Source: Prorocentrum cordatum
Lineage: Eukaryota; Sar; Dinophyceae; Prorocentrales; Prorocentraceae
Assembly (NCBI GenBank): GCA_963575745.1
Contig: CAUYUJ010001757.1
Coordinates: forward strand, 1-45,000
Reading direction: 5' to 3'
Length of the DNA: 45,000 nucleotides
The translations under genes were made by a program, and so were the position numbers. Below are positions 18,866 to 30,633 of this stretch, in pieces. Each line of letters starts with the position of its first letter. Within the stretch, counting starts at the first letter, position 1. The notes beneath the pieces were generated by a model that saw only the letters and a program-made list of their open reading frames with translations, was not told the DNA's origin and made no database searches.

Positions 18866-19849
18866 GGCAAGAAAAATCTCGACGGACCTTTTGCTGACTT
18901 TTGGTCGGTTGAACATTTTGTTCTAAAAATTTGAACATTCGTTAGAGCTCTAGTATTTTTTCCCATAATATTCGATCTTATTCCCGCTCGCCATCTTGAT
19001 CTCAGCTCGATCGGGTAACTTTGAAGGCCAAAAAGCAGGCAGGCGGGAACGGCCTTTTCGAGTCATCCTGATACGCGCTGTCGGTTTTCTCAAGATAACT
19101 CGAGCTTCAGGACATTTACAGAGCTGGTCAGCACAGCTAATGCATTCAGAATGATCAGGCGAGTTCGCCTGTTGAATCCAGAGGTCTGAACTCGGTCTGC
19201 TAGCCGAGCTAGGGTCGCAAACCTATTCGTATCATTCGAGCCATTGTAGCAGACGCTCTCGGTTTTTCGTATTTAACTCGATCTCTAGGGCAGCCACAGA
19301 GCTGATAATCACAGAAATCGATTGAGAATTATCAGGCGCGTTAGTCTGTTGAATCACGAGCTCTGAACTCGGCCTGCTCCCCGAGCTAGGTTCGCGAACC
19401 TATTGGTATTGTTCGAGTCATCGAAGTGCTCTCGGTTTTCTGTACTTAAATCGTGCTGGGGGAGGGCTACAGTGCTGCTGGTGACAGGAATCGACTTCGA
19501 GACATCAGGCGCGTCCGTTCGTCGAACCGAGAGCTCGGAACTCGATCTGCTGCTCGAACGAGATCCGCGAAACTGTTGTATTGTTCGAGTCATCCTGAGA
19601 GATACTCTCGGTTTTCTGCACTTAACTCAGGCTGTATGGGGGGCTGCAGAGCTGGTAATCACAGGAATCGATCCGCAGACATCAGACGCGTCCGCCTGTC
19701 GCATTCAGAGGTCTGAACTCGGTTTCATACTCGAGCTCGATTGGAAAACTGTTCGTTTGTTTTGTTAGAGTCATCTTGAGAGGTCTATAATCGCTTGGGC
19801 TGAAAAACTAGTCGTTCTCTGAAATTCTTTTCCACATTATATATTGTCA
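18866..19849 (+). repeat. S block 8
   Basis: Four monomers (near 19058, 19238, 19413 and 19589). A 121-codon frame at 19403-19768 recurs almost unchanged on the minus strand of S block 10. That reflects sequence identity between blocks, not a gene. Confidence 0.85.
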
Positions 19850-19910
19850 GGAAGCTCTACGAGTCCCCCGGCGGTAAGAAAGGTTGACGGTTTACCGCCG
19901 GCGCCCAGTT
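19850..19910 (+). repeat. Hairpin H, copy 18
   Basis: GTAA/TTAC type with a GAAAGG loop. Confidence 0.9.
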
Positions 19911-20892
19911 CCGGAGCGCTGGAGAGCTAGTTGGCAAGAAAAATCTCGACGGAACTTTTGATGACTTTTGGTCGGTTGAAAATTTTGTTCTCGAAATTCA
20001 ACAATTCGTTAGAGCTCTAGTATTTTTTCCCGTGATATTCGATCTTATTTACGCTCGCCATCTTGATCTCAGCTCGATCGGGTACCTTTTACTGCCAAAA
20101 AGCACTGTGGCGGGATCGGCCGTTTTGAGTCATCGTGATACGCATTGTCGGTATTTTGTACTTAACTGAAGCTGTAGGGCAGCCACAGAGCTGGTAAGCA
20201 CACATATCGCATTCAGAATCATTAGGCGCGTTCGCCTGTTAAATCTAGAGGTCTGAACTCGGTCTGCTAGCCGAGCTAGGTCCGCAAACCTATTCGTATT
20301 ATTTGGGTCATCTTCATAGACGCCCTCGGTTTTCTGTACTTAACTCGAGCCGTAGGGCAGCTACAGAGCTCGTAGTCACAGAAATCGATTGGGAATCATC
20401 AGACGGGTTCGTCCGTTGAATCGAGAGCTCTGGACTTGGCCTGCTGCCCGAGCTAGGTTCGCAAAACTATTCGTATTGTTCGAGTCATCCTGAGAAGTGC
20501 TGTCGGTATTCCGTGCTGGGGGGAGGCTACAGTGCTGCTGGTCACGGAAATCGATTTAAGACATCAGGCGCGTCCGTCTGTCGAATCCAGAGCTCGGAAC
20601 TCGGTCTGCTGCTCGAACTAGGTTCGCGAAACTATTGTATTACTCGAGTCATTCTGAGAGCTGCTGTCGGTTTTCTGCACTTAACTCGGGCTGAAGGGGG
20701 GCTGCAGGGCTGGTAATCACATGATCCGATTCGTAGACACCAGACGCGCTGCCTGTCTCATTCAGAGGTCTGAGCTCGGTTTCATACTCGAGCTGGGTCT
20801 ATACTGTTCGATTTTTTTAGAGTTATCTTGAGAGGTCTGGGGCTGAACAACTAGTCATTCTCTGCAATATTTTCCCACATTCCTACGAGTCA
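19911..20892 (+). repeat. S block 9
   Basis: Header after TTCCGGAGCGCTGGAGAGC, four monomers, and a more diverged terminal segment. Confidence 0.85.
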
Positions 20893-20952
20893 GGAAGCTC
20901 TACGAGTCCCCCGGCGGTAACAAAGGTTGACGGTTTACCGCCGGCGCCCAGT
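20893..20952 (+). repeat. Hairpin H, copy 19, at the inversion point
   Basis: GTAA/TTAC type with a CAAAGG loop. Immediately to its right the S sequence runs on the opposite strand, starting within the S terminal segment (TTTTTCAGCCCAAGCGATTA). Confidence 0.9.
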
Positions 20953-21903
20953 TTTTCAGCCCAAGCGATTATAGACCTCTCAAGATGACTCTAACAAAAC
21001 AAACGAACAGTTTTCCAATCGAGCTCGAGTATGAAACCGAGTTCAGACCTCTGAATGCGACAGGCGGACGCGTCTGATGTCTGCGGATCGATTCCTGTGA
21101 TTACCAGCTCTGCAGCCCCCCATACAGCCTGAGTTAAGTGCAGAAAACCGAGAGTACCTCTGAGGATGACTCGAATAATACAACAGTTTCGCGGATCTCG
21201 TTCGAGCAGCAGACCGAGTTCCGAGCTCTCGGTTCGACGAACGGACGCGCCTGATGTCTCGAAATCGATTCCTGTGACCAGCAGCACTGTAGCCCTCCCC
21301 CAGCACGATTTAAGTACAGAAAACCGAGAGCACTTCTCAAGATGACTCGAACAATACCAATAGGTTCGCGAACCTAGCTCGGGGAGCAGGCCGAGTTCAG
21401 AGCTCTTGATTCAACAGACGAACGCGCCTGATAATTCTCAATCGATTTCTGTGATTACCAGCTCTGTGGCTGCCCTACAGATCGAGTTAAGTACGAAAAA
21501 CCGAGAGCGTCTGCTACAATGACTCGAATAATACGAATAAGTTTGCGACCCTAGCTCGGCTAGCAGACCGAGTTCAGATCTCTGAATTCAACAGGCAAGC
21601 GCGCCTGATCATTCTGAATGCATTAGCTGTGCTGATCAGCTCTGTAGTTGTCCTGAAGCTCGAGTTATCTTGAGAAAACCGATAGCGCGTATCAAGATGA
21701 CTCGAAACGGCCGTTCCCGCCCGCCTGCTTTTTGGCCTTCAAAGTTACCCGATCGAGCTGAGATCAAGATGGCGAGCGGGAATAAGATCGAATATCATGG
21801 GAAAAAAAACTCGAGCTCTAACGAATGTTCAAATTTTGAGAACAAAATTTTCAACCGACCAAAAGTCAGCAAAAGGTCCGTCGAGATTTTTCTTGCCAAC
21901 TAG
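20953..21903 (-). repeat. S block 10 (inverted)
   Basis: Reverse-complement S block ending with the header at 21690-21903. It resembles S block 8 more closely than its neighbour S block 9. Confidence 0.85.
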
Positions 21904-21972
21904 CTCTCCAGCTCCCCGGAATTTCTCTTAAGCTTCCAGCAATAACTTGCTAAGGGAAGCTCTACGAGTTAC
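21904..21972 (-). repeat. M2 module (inverted)
   Basis: GCTTCCAGCAATAACTTGC, AAGGGAAGCTCTACGAGT: an M2 copy on the minus strand that cuts off the following S monomers. Confidence 0.65.
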
Positions 21973-22400
21973 TGTAGCTGCCCTACAGCTCGAGTTCAGT
22001 AGAAAATACCGACAACGCGTATCAAGTTGACTCGAATAATACGAATAGGTTTGCGGATCTAGCTCGGCTAGCAGACCGAGCTCAGACCTATGGATTCAAC
22101 GGGCAAACGCGCCTGATGATTCTGAGTGCGATAGGTGTGCTTACCAGCTCTGTAGCTGTCCTGCAGCTCGAGTTAAGTACAAAATACCGACAACGCGTAT
22201 CAAGATGACTCGAAACGGCCGATCCCGCCAGTGTGCTTTAGTGGCAGTAAAAGGTACCCGATCGAGCTGAGATCAAGATGGCGAGCGGGAATAAGATCGA
22301 ATATCACGGGAAAAAATACTAGAGCACAAACGAATTGTTGAATTTCGAGAACAAAATTTTCAACCGACCAAAAGTTGTGAAAAGTTCAGTTCTTTTTTTT
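21973..22400 (-). repeat. S block 11 (inverted, partial)
   Basis: About one and a half monomers and the header on the minus strand; the rest of the block is absent. Confidence 0.8.
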
Positions 22401-22617
22401 CGAGCCAACTGGCTCTCCAGCGCCGGCATTACTCTTAAGCTTCCAGCAACTAGCTTTGGGAAGCTCTACGAGTCAATTACTTTTAAGCTTCCAGCAAAAG
22501 CTCTACGAGTTATGATCAGTTTATCATACGTTTTGCATAAGATTGTGGAGGGGGCCGTGAAGATCAGCATAGCAGGCTCGATCGAGGGGCGCGCCTGGGA
22601 AGACGCATGGTCAGTTT
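22401..22617 (-). other. M2 modules plus a 110-bp segment private to this duplication
   Basis: Two M2-type pieces, each ending AGCTCTACGAGT, then TTATGATCAGTTTATCATAC to GACGCATGGTCAGTTT. The latter occurs only here and at 23753-23860. No gene. Confidence 0.6.
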
Positions 22618-22676
22618 ACTGGGCGCCGGCGGTAAACCGTCAACCTTTCTTACCGTCGGGGGACTCGTAGAGCTTC
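22618..22676 (-). repeat. Hairpin H, copy 20
   Basis: Minus-strand H of GTAA type; one arm reads TTACCGTCGG on the plus strand, a mismatch shared with copy 21. Confidence 0.9.
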
Positions 22677-23640
22677 CTGACAGTATATAGTCTGGAAAAA
22701 AACTCCAAAGGACGACCAGGTTTTCAGCCCGAGCGATTTCACACCTCTCAAGATGACTCTAACAGAAAAACAGTTTCGCAATCTAGTTCGAGTATCAAAC
22801 CGAGTTCAGACCTCTGAATGCGACAGGCGGGCGCGTCTGATGTCTGCAAATCCACTCATGTGATTCCCAGCCCGACAGCCCCCCTACAGCCCGAGTTAAG
22901 TGCAGAAAACCGACAGTATCGACTCGAATAATAGAATAGTTTCGCACCTAGTTTGAGCAGCAGACCGAGTTCCAAGCTCTGGAATCGACGGACAGATGCG
23001 CCTGATGTGTGCAAATCGATATCTGTGACCCGCAACACTGTAGCCCTGCCCAGCACGAGTTGAGTGCAGAAAATCGAGAGCACTCCTCAAGATGATTCGG
23101 ACAATACGAATAGTTTCGCGAACCTAGCTCAGGCAACAGGCCGAGTTCAGAGCTCTCGGTTCAATAGACGAACGCGACTGATGATTTCCCATCGATGTCT
23201 GTGACAATGAGCCCTGTAGCTGCCCTACAGCTCGAGTTAAATACAGAAAGCCGAGAGCTCCTGTCAAGATGACTCCAATAATACGAATAGGTTTGCGGAC
23301 CTAGCTCGGCTAGAAGACCGAGTTCAGACCTCTGGATTCAACAGGCGAGCGCGCCTGATAATTCTGAATGCGATAGGTGTGCTTACCAGCTCTGTAGCTG
23401 TCCTACAGCTCGAGTTAAGTACAAAATACCGACAACGAGTATCAAGATGACTCGAAACGGCCGATCCCGCCAGTGTGCTTTTTGGCAGTAAAAGGTACCC
23501 GATCGAGCTGAGATCAAGATGGCGAGCGGGAATAAGATCGAATATCACGGGAAAAAATACCAGAGCACAAACGAATTGTTGAATTTCGAGAACAAAATTT
23601 TCAACCGACCAAAAGTTGTGAAAAGTTCAGTTCTTTTTTT
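22677..23640 (-). repeat. S block 12 (inverted)
   Basis: Four monomers and the header on the minus strand, nearly identical to S block 13. Confidence 0.85.
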
Positions 23641-23860
23641 TCGAGCCAACTGGCTCTCCAGCGCGCCGGAATTACTCTTAAGCTTCCAGCAACTAGCTTG
23701 GGGAAGCTCTACGAGTCAATTACTCTTAAGCTTCCAGCAAAAGCTCTACGAGTTATGATCAGTTTATCATACGTTTTGCATAAGATTGTGGAGGGGGCCG
23801 TGAAGATCAGCATAGCAGGCTCGATCGAGGGGCGCGCCTGGGAAGACGCATGGTCAGTTT
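23641..23860 (-). other. M2 modules plus private segment, second copy
   Basis: Repeats 22401-22617 at a distance of 1243 bp with few differences. Confidence 0.65.
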
Positions 23861-23919
23861 ACTGGGCGCCGGCGGTAAACCGTCAACCTTTCTTACCGTC
23901 GGGGGACTCGTAGAGCTTC
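23861..23919 (-). repeat. Hairpin H, copy 21
   Basis: Same sequence and same arm mismatch as copy 20. Confidence 0.9.
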
Positions 23920-24890
23920 CTGACAGTATATAGTCTGGAAAAAAACTCCAAAGGACGACCAGGTTTTCAGCCCAAGCGATTTCACACCTCTCAAGATGAC
24001 TCTAACCAAAACAAAACAGTTTCGCAATCTAGTTCGAGTATCAAACCGAGTTCAGACCTCTGAATGCGACAGGCGGGCGCGTCTGATGTCTGCGAATCCA
24101 CTCATGTGATTCCCAGCCCGACAGCCCCCCTACAGCCCGAGTTAAGTGCAGAAAACCGACAGTATCGACTCGAATAATAGAATAGTTTCGCGCACTTAGT
24201 TTGAGCAGCAGACCGAGTTCCAAGCTCTGGAATCGACGGACAGACGCGCCTGATGTGTGCAAATCGATATCTGTGACCCGCAACACTGTAGCCCTGCCCA
24301 GCACGAGTTGAGTGCAGAAAATCGAGAGCACTCCTCAAGATGATTCGGACAATACGAATAGTTTCGCGAACCTAGCTCAGGCAACAGGCCGAGTTCAGAG
24401 CTCTCGGTTCAATAGACGAACGCGACTGATGATTTCCCATCGATGTCTGTGACAATGAGCCCTGTAGCTGCCCTACAGCTCGAGTTAAATGCAGAAAGCC
24501 GAGAGCTCCTGTCAAGATGACTCCAATAATACGAATAGGTTTGCGGACCTAGCTCGGCTAGCAGACCGAGTTCAGACCTCTGGATTCAACAGGCGAGCGC
24601 GCCTGATAATTCTGAATGCGATAGGTGTGCTTACCAGCTCTGTAGCTGTCCTACAGCTCGAGTTAAGTACAAAATACCGACAACGAGTATCAAGATGACT
24701 CGAACCGGCCGATCCCGCCAGTGTGCTTTTTGGCAGTAAAAGGTACCCGATCGAGCTGAGATCAAGATGGCGAGCGGAAATAAGATCGAATATCACGGGA
24801 AAAAATACCAGAGCACAAACGAATTGTTGAATTTCGAGAACAAAATTTTCAACCGACCAAAAGTTGTGAAAAGTTCAGTTCTTTTTTTTC
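23920..24890 (-). repeat. S block 13 (inverted)
   Basis: Minus-strand S block, nearly identical to S block 12. Confidence 0.85.
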
Positions 24891-24939
24891 GAGCCAACTA
24901 GCTCTCCAGCGCGCCGGAATTACTCTTAAGCTTCCAGCA
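24891..24939 (-). repeat. M2 module interrupted by H
   Basis: CTAGCTCTCCAGCGCGCCGG, AATTACTCTTAAGCTTCC: an M2 cut short by the H that follows. Confidence 0.65.
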
Positions 24940-24997
24940 ACTGGGAACCGGCGGTAAACCGTCAACCAGGTTACCGCCGGGACCCTCGTAGAGCTCT
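24940..24997 (-). repeat. Hairpin H, copy 22
   Basis: Minus-strand H, GTAA/TTAC type, loop CCTGGTTGACGG when read on its own strand. Confidence 0.9.
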
Positions 24998-25316
24998 TTC
25001 CTCACACCTCGCTCCTCAGAACACATCAAGAAAGCTTCTGGAGCGAGAAACGAAAAAATCGAAAAATAACGTTTTTCTGTTTCTATCCAACGTCGGTTGC
25101 TCCAAGTGTTTTGATAGTAATACTCCACCTACGGACCTGAAAATTTTACTGGCAGACGCGTCTTAACCCACTACAGGTGCGAAATATCTGCTTTCTGAAA
25201 ATGAATTGTTAAATATATTTCAAAAATTGCAAAACCACCCAAAAGTTACCACTTTATCCTTTCTGGCCGGGTCGATCAACTAGCTCACCCCGCGCCGGAA
25301 TTCCTCTAGCTCATCG
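24998..25316 (-). repeat. R unit plus M3 fragment (inverted)
   Basis: Minus-strand R (CTTTCTGGCCGGGTCGATCA at its 5' edge), then M3 broken at CTCATCGA by the next H. Confidence 0.75.
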
Positions 25317-25348
25317 ACTGGGCGCCGGCGGTAAACCGTCAACCTTGG
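25317..25348 (-). repeat. Hairpin H, copy 23, 3' half (target of element B)
   Basis: CTGGGCGCCGGCGGTAAACC, GTC, then AACCTTGG (25341-25348), which recurs at 31136-31143 on the other side of element B. Confidence 0.9.
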
Positions 25349-25374
25349 TTTTTTTTGCGGTTTGCGGTCCGCCA

Positions 25375-25858
25375 CTGCATCGGGACAGAATCTGTATAAG
25401 CATGTCTTTCGTGAGGTAATGAACGTGCGGATAGATTGTCGTGGGAGGCCAGAGGTGACCAAACTATTACTCGCTGGTTTGCATATGATCAGTGCCTCAG
25501 TACTCGTAAGACTGCTCTCCGTGGTACATTCGATCGGGTGTCAGTAATGAAGGATGTGGAGGTGGGTGGTGGCTTCAGATTGGCGTTGTAGGTAGGGGTT
25601 CCAGCATGCAGGTTGATTTTCCCATCTCCTCCTCCTCCTCCTCCTCCTCCTCTTCCTCCTTTACCAGCTCGCACAGCTTCCATTGGCACGATGTGGCCGA
25701 GGAGGCGATGAGCTTGCCTCCAGATAGCACGGTAACCTGCTGTGAACTAGCTGCCTGCGCTGCCCTGACAAGAGCTGCTGCTAAGGTGACGTGCGCTCTG
25801 CTGCGACCTACCTAAGATGGTGGGGGCTCACCGCCGATTCGGATTCGGATTCTAGGTG
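25375..25858 (+). other. Inverted segment within the 3' part of element B
   Basis: Compared with B' (31400-31901), the segment from GCATCGGGACAG to GATTCTAG is in opposite orientation while its flanks (GTGAGGTCAGTCCCC on one side, GCGGTTTGCGGTCCGCCACT on the other) stay in element orientation. The ends carry CT and AG, a 2-bp inverted microhomology. The segment also lacks 11 bp (GTTGCACTGCT) present in B'. It encodes YKH.FRE, the Asp-strand and VTCCELAACAALTRA, partly frameshifted. Confidence 0.88.
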
Positions 25859-28800
25859 AGGTCAGTCCCCATCCAGACAGCATCGATACCGTATTTTGTA
25901 GTGTTTCCACCAGTCGTACATACTGCTTGTTGCAAATCTGCCACTCATCACACATCCAGTTAACAACCATCTTACTATCTCCCAAGATCTCCATCCCAAG
26001 ACGCTCAATAGTCTCACACCTCCACTCCGTTTCATTCTCATAATTAGCGGCAATACGTTTGCTCATCCTCTCATTCATCTCTCTCTCCTTCTCCTCCTCC
26101 GCCTTCACGTGCCTCACACCAGGTGGCCTGGGTAAAACAAACAAGTCGAACACGTGTTGCATGCCAATCACAGTCAGCAAATGTTTGCAATATTTCTCTC
26201 GGCCCAGCGGAGCTGTCGAACGAGAGGTACCACTCACAACCAAAGAGATCGCGCAAACACCAGTCCCACACAGTATGTGGGCAGGTGCGCCCATGCTCAT
26301 GCGTGTGAGATGCTTCCTATCTTTTGCAGGCAACGCTAGAATACATGTGTCACGATGTTCCGTCCACTTCCCCCTTCCATGTAGCATGGCCAGCCTAGAT
26401 ATCATCCATTCACGTGACATGTCCGACTCCTCAGGTATGGCAGGCTGATCATCCGTTGTCCGCCGACGACAGCCACTCGACATCTGGGAGATCTGAGATA
26501 CATGATATGCATGAGAGGCCGCCGCCACCGCCATCGCCCGAGTTTTCCTCTGACGCCGATTTGGTACCGTCTCTCCCTCCTCCTCCACTGTGTGTGTTGT
26601 GTAGCTCCTCATGCGAATACTTGCAGCAGCTGAGACATCCTTAGCCCAATCCCAACAACAAAATATCCATATCTGCACCGCACTTCGGAATCCAAGCTCA
26701 ACAAAACTCTGTCGTCCAGCTTTGTATCGCCTACGTTGAAACTCAGACCAGCCATCAGTTCTCCGCTTGCGTAGACCTGACGTTATCGCCAGACATCTAC
26801 CTTCAAAAGAGTGAACAGCAGCAATGGTGGAATAGTCGGGCGTTCTGCCCTCACAGTTGAATAATAATGCAGCAATCACTTTAGCTTGATACCGAGTAAA
26901 TCTCTCAGCCAAGTCAATCCCAGAGCAGCGATAATAAGCGATTTCCCCAAAGAACATCTTCTGGGCTTTCTGGAGCATGGCCTCTGAGTCCGAGTGGCCC
27001 TCCAGGTCTCCTCCAGAGTGGCTCCCAGGATCTCAAACGACTGAACACGCGGCAGGACCACTTCTCGGGCCCCAAGGGCAGCGCCACTAGACGGCATCAG
27101 CACACGGATATCCTGCTCGGGGGACGGCGGGATGCCAGGCGGCGCACCAAAGTAAATATACATCAAAGATTTCGGCTTCCAGGTCATTCCTGCATTCATC
27201 AGCGGGATACTCATGTCACGCACCATCAACTCGAGGTCAGTGCGGGTCTTCGCATACAACAGAAGATTATCTGCCCAGAAACTGTGGGTCATACGCTCAC
27301 CGTTGAACATGCGCTCATCATTCTCCAGTTTGATACCGTACTGCGTATCCTGCCTCCACCTGTCGATCACATCTCTCCAAAGTACAATAGAAACTGCTAG
27401 AAAAATCATCGGTCCCTCCACTCCTCCCGTTCGAATAGATTTGCCCCAATAGACCGCTGACGATGCCTCGATGCCCTCGAAGCTGGCCACGCACTGATTA
27501 TCCATCATGGGTTCAATCAACGCCACAATGAGATCAGCTGGTATGTCAAGAGCACGAAGACAGCGCATGGCGAGGCACGGAGTGACATTATCGAAAGCTT
27601 GTAAAATATCAAGGTTGGCAAGCCACAAACTGTCTCCTTTGCCTCAAACAGCGGAGTGCTGGCTGAGCCTTTTGGCAACGCTGGTGATTTCCGATGTTTT
27701 ACGTCCCGATCTGAATCCGTACAGGCATACATCGTGTCGGTGCTCCTCAATCCTCTTCTCAATCATCATCACAATACATGTCATGTACCATTTCATAAGA
27801 CACGACTGTAGACATAGTACACGTGTATCTGTCAAATTTTGTATGTCCATTTCTTTAGGCATGAGCGTGGCAGCTAGTTGACGCCAACTGTCGGGGCAAC
27901 ATAACCTGCGGGAATACACACCTTGGAAGCTCACCAGAACACGTCGAACAGATGCCCACGAGAGCTGTTTCAACATCGTGACAGTCACGTTGTCGGGACC
28001 TGGGGCCTTTCCCGTGGACAGCTTCGCCCTCGCCCGCAGCAGGAGCGACATCGAGAACACCTCTGAGGATCCGCTTCCCGAACATAGACCACCCAGCGAC
28101 TGTAGCTCACGAAGGGTCACCTCCCTGGCCTCGGGGTCCTCCACCTTAGACTTCATGTGCCCCAATATCTCGTCCCCCCACTCCTCGCGGTTCTGGGACT
28201 CCATCCCGTTGGCAAGGATCAACGTCTCCGTCTTGGCCCTCCTCCTCCTCCTCGTGTTCATTTCCGTCCTCCACCTCTGTACCCTTGCCTCCAGCCTCCT
28301 TCTTTCTCTCCTCACTATCTTTGAGCACCGTGTGGCCTCCTCTCTATCCCCACGACGAAGTGCTTCGCGTTTACTTTCCTGGGCGGCCCAGTGGATCTCG
28401 GATTTCTTTGGCACATTATTCCTGGGATTGATATCTTTCTGGGGGGTCTCCTCGGCGGCCTCTATGAGGTCAGGTCCCAGCATATCCAACATCTCCTGGC
28501 GCTCCTCTGGGTCAGCATTTTCCTGGCACAAAGCACGGTAACGACTGCCCCGATCGTCCATGTTCTTCGCAAACTCAAGCTGCGACACCGGTTGCTTGTA
28601 GATGAATTTGCGAGCTGGCTGGGTCCGTCTCTTCGCAGACGGTGCACAAGACAAGCGAACAACTATGCAAGCGTGGTCAGACAGCGCACGCTCGTATCTG
28701 CTGCATGGGTGCTCCGTCCAGGCGTGGCCGACTTCCGCAGGCAGCATCCAGCCTACAGTGATCTCCTGCCTGTGTAAACGACGGCTGGCACCAACATAGT

Positions 28801-29584
28801 CGAGTACCTTCTCCACCCCCGTACTTGATTTGAAAGTAACCCTCCTCTGCCCAAATGTGTTCTCCATCCTGATGCCCCAGAGCCCGCAGAAGTCCAGTAG
28901 GGCCCTCCTCATAGATTGCAGCCTAGACGCCCGTCGGGTTTCGAAGCCCGAGACAACCCTATGAGGTCTTGTTTTACGTGCGCCACGTTTTGTTTGAGTC
29001 ATATACGGGTTGCCGTCATCCGATCCTTCCTCCATCCCAGTATCAATCTCCGTAGAATCCCCAGCAATCCCAGACGCCTCCAGAAGCCCTGATCCAGTAA
29101 CTCTGAATCCGTTGACCTCGGAATCTGGCTCGAGTTCGACGTTAGCATCTGTCAAGAAGACCAGGTCCTGCGGCTGCTTCGGGAACTTAGACCTATGTGT
29201 GCGAAGCGCTTGGGATATATCAAGCAATATCTGCTCATACACATCATGTTCATGCTGTTCTTCCGTAAGGGTACGAATACTCTCATGTGGCATATATGCA
29301 ACAATAACAGTAACACTAGAATAACTACAAATCACAAAGCCTTTGCCACGATATGTGGCTCTGAGCGAGTCTCTCCAAGACTTAGACATGATCACCGCAG
29401 CCTTCCGACAAGTACTCCGAAAAATTGTGTAACCTCGCATGCTGAGGTCACGAACTGACAGGAACTGGCACTCGCACAACCCCGCGAGTCCCACATCTAA
29501 GCGACGTAGTGAATTAATTATGTCATGGCCGTTCTCTGCACCTGCCCGACGCACATTCCATGACGCAATGGTGTCGTGGCACCT
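25859..29584 (-). pseudogene. Element B ORF2 (endonuclease, RT, start of RNase H), disrupted
   Basis: Homologue of element A ORF2. The frame continues from the ORF1 stop. Endonuclease motifs: ASWNVRRAG, LCECQ, FLTDANVE, LDYVGAS, LSDHACIVV. RT motifs: GKAPGPDNVT, WRQLAATLMPKE, LDILQAFDNV (~27582-27614), RTGGVEGPMIF, FWADNLLLYA (27251-27280). The first break is a TGA at 27644-27646, where A has Trp (QWGKG against V-stop-GKG). The second is a frameshift near 27006-27015 after LEETW. The third frame carries the thumb/linker region and then EILGDSKMVVNW of RNase H, ending where the inversion starts. There is no sign of selection since these breaks, so this copy is dead unless complemented. Confidence 0.9.
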
Positions 29585-30633
29585 CTAGTTCGTACTGGAA
29601 ATCCTCGCTCGCAACTCATCAATGTTGATCCCTGGCTCAAGCTGATTCATTGCACGAGTAATCTCCCAGCCATTCTGCAGAGAGAACTTGGCCACAATCT
29701 TCCCTGGAGGTGGTAAGTGGTCACTGGAGCCCCACATGAACGTAATCGGTGGTCCCGTCTCAGCCCTGAGATTTGAATGATGCTTCTTGAAACTCTTGAA
29801 CTTTGCCTGAAAGATCCCAGCGGCATCCAGATGGGGCTTCTTCCAGGGGGGGGGGCCTCCACGTGGACCTTGAGGGCCCTGGGGGCGTGCTGGAGTTTGT
29901 TGTCGGCAATCGCGGCGACGAGTCGACGACGGAGATCCCACAGCTGGTCACTGGTAACCCCATTCTGGAAGTAGAGCCGAGCACGCGAATAACCCCATGC
30001 CTCTCGACCTGTGTTGAACCTCTCGGATTGGTTCAGGTCCAGAAACTCCTTGACACCACTGAACCATTCTCCAGCCAGGACCTCATCCAGTAGTGAATTC
30101 AACGCCTGCTGTGATAACATCTCCTCCTGACGCTTCTCTGCATCCCGCCAGTCCGTCACCCATCCCTTGAACTCGACGAACGACGGAGTGAAATTCTGCA
30201 TGGACTGCCGAGTTTCCGCCGAGGACGCCGTCGTAGAGGTGCCTGCTCTGGGGGCCCCACCTGCAGGAGCCTGCTGGAGCTGAATAATCTGGAGTCTCTG
30301 ATCCTCCACCTTCTTAGTAATAGCATCTATGTCCGTCATCGCCTGCTGTACATTTTTCTCTACCGAATCAACACGAGCATTGAGTTGGGTGCCGAGGTCC
30401 GTGATGCTCCGATGAGTTGACTGAAAGCCCTCAGTCATCTTACCTCCCAGAGATGCAACAAGCGTCGTGATCTTGTCCATGCCCTTAGTCATGGCCTCCT
30501 CGAGGCCTTCCACCGTCTGAACTTTGACACGTTTTCCCTCTGGGACCTCCTCCTCCTTGGCTCCTGGAACGGGCATATCAGTGGCATCCATGGCGAAAAT
30601 CTCGGGGACCGCAGCAGCTGATGAGGCAGCCAT
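29585..30633 (-). pseudogene. Element B ORF1, frameshifted
   Basis: Starts at the ATG complementary to 30631-30633. The N terminus is acidic/basic (AKEEEVPEGKRVKV). The coiled coil spans roughly residues 50-115 (THRSITDLGTQLNARVDSVE and following). Then come PSFVEFKGWVTDW and GYSRARLYFQNGV, matching the GYSRIRIFFTMG region of A. At the C10 run (plus-strand G10 at 29846-29855) the frame shifts, and the C-terminal part (GPPITFMWG to INIDELRARI) continues in another frame to a TAG at 29585-29587. The indel may be a true mutation or a homopolymer sequencing error. The TAG is in frame with ORF2. Confidence 0.85.

Noticed and set aside
19403-21340. Conserved small proteins (98-121 aa) on both strands of the S blocks
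   Set aside because: They recur because the DNA blocks are near-identical; the frames break in more diverged blocks and have no domain.
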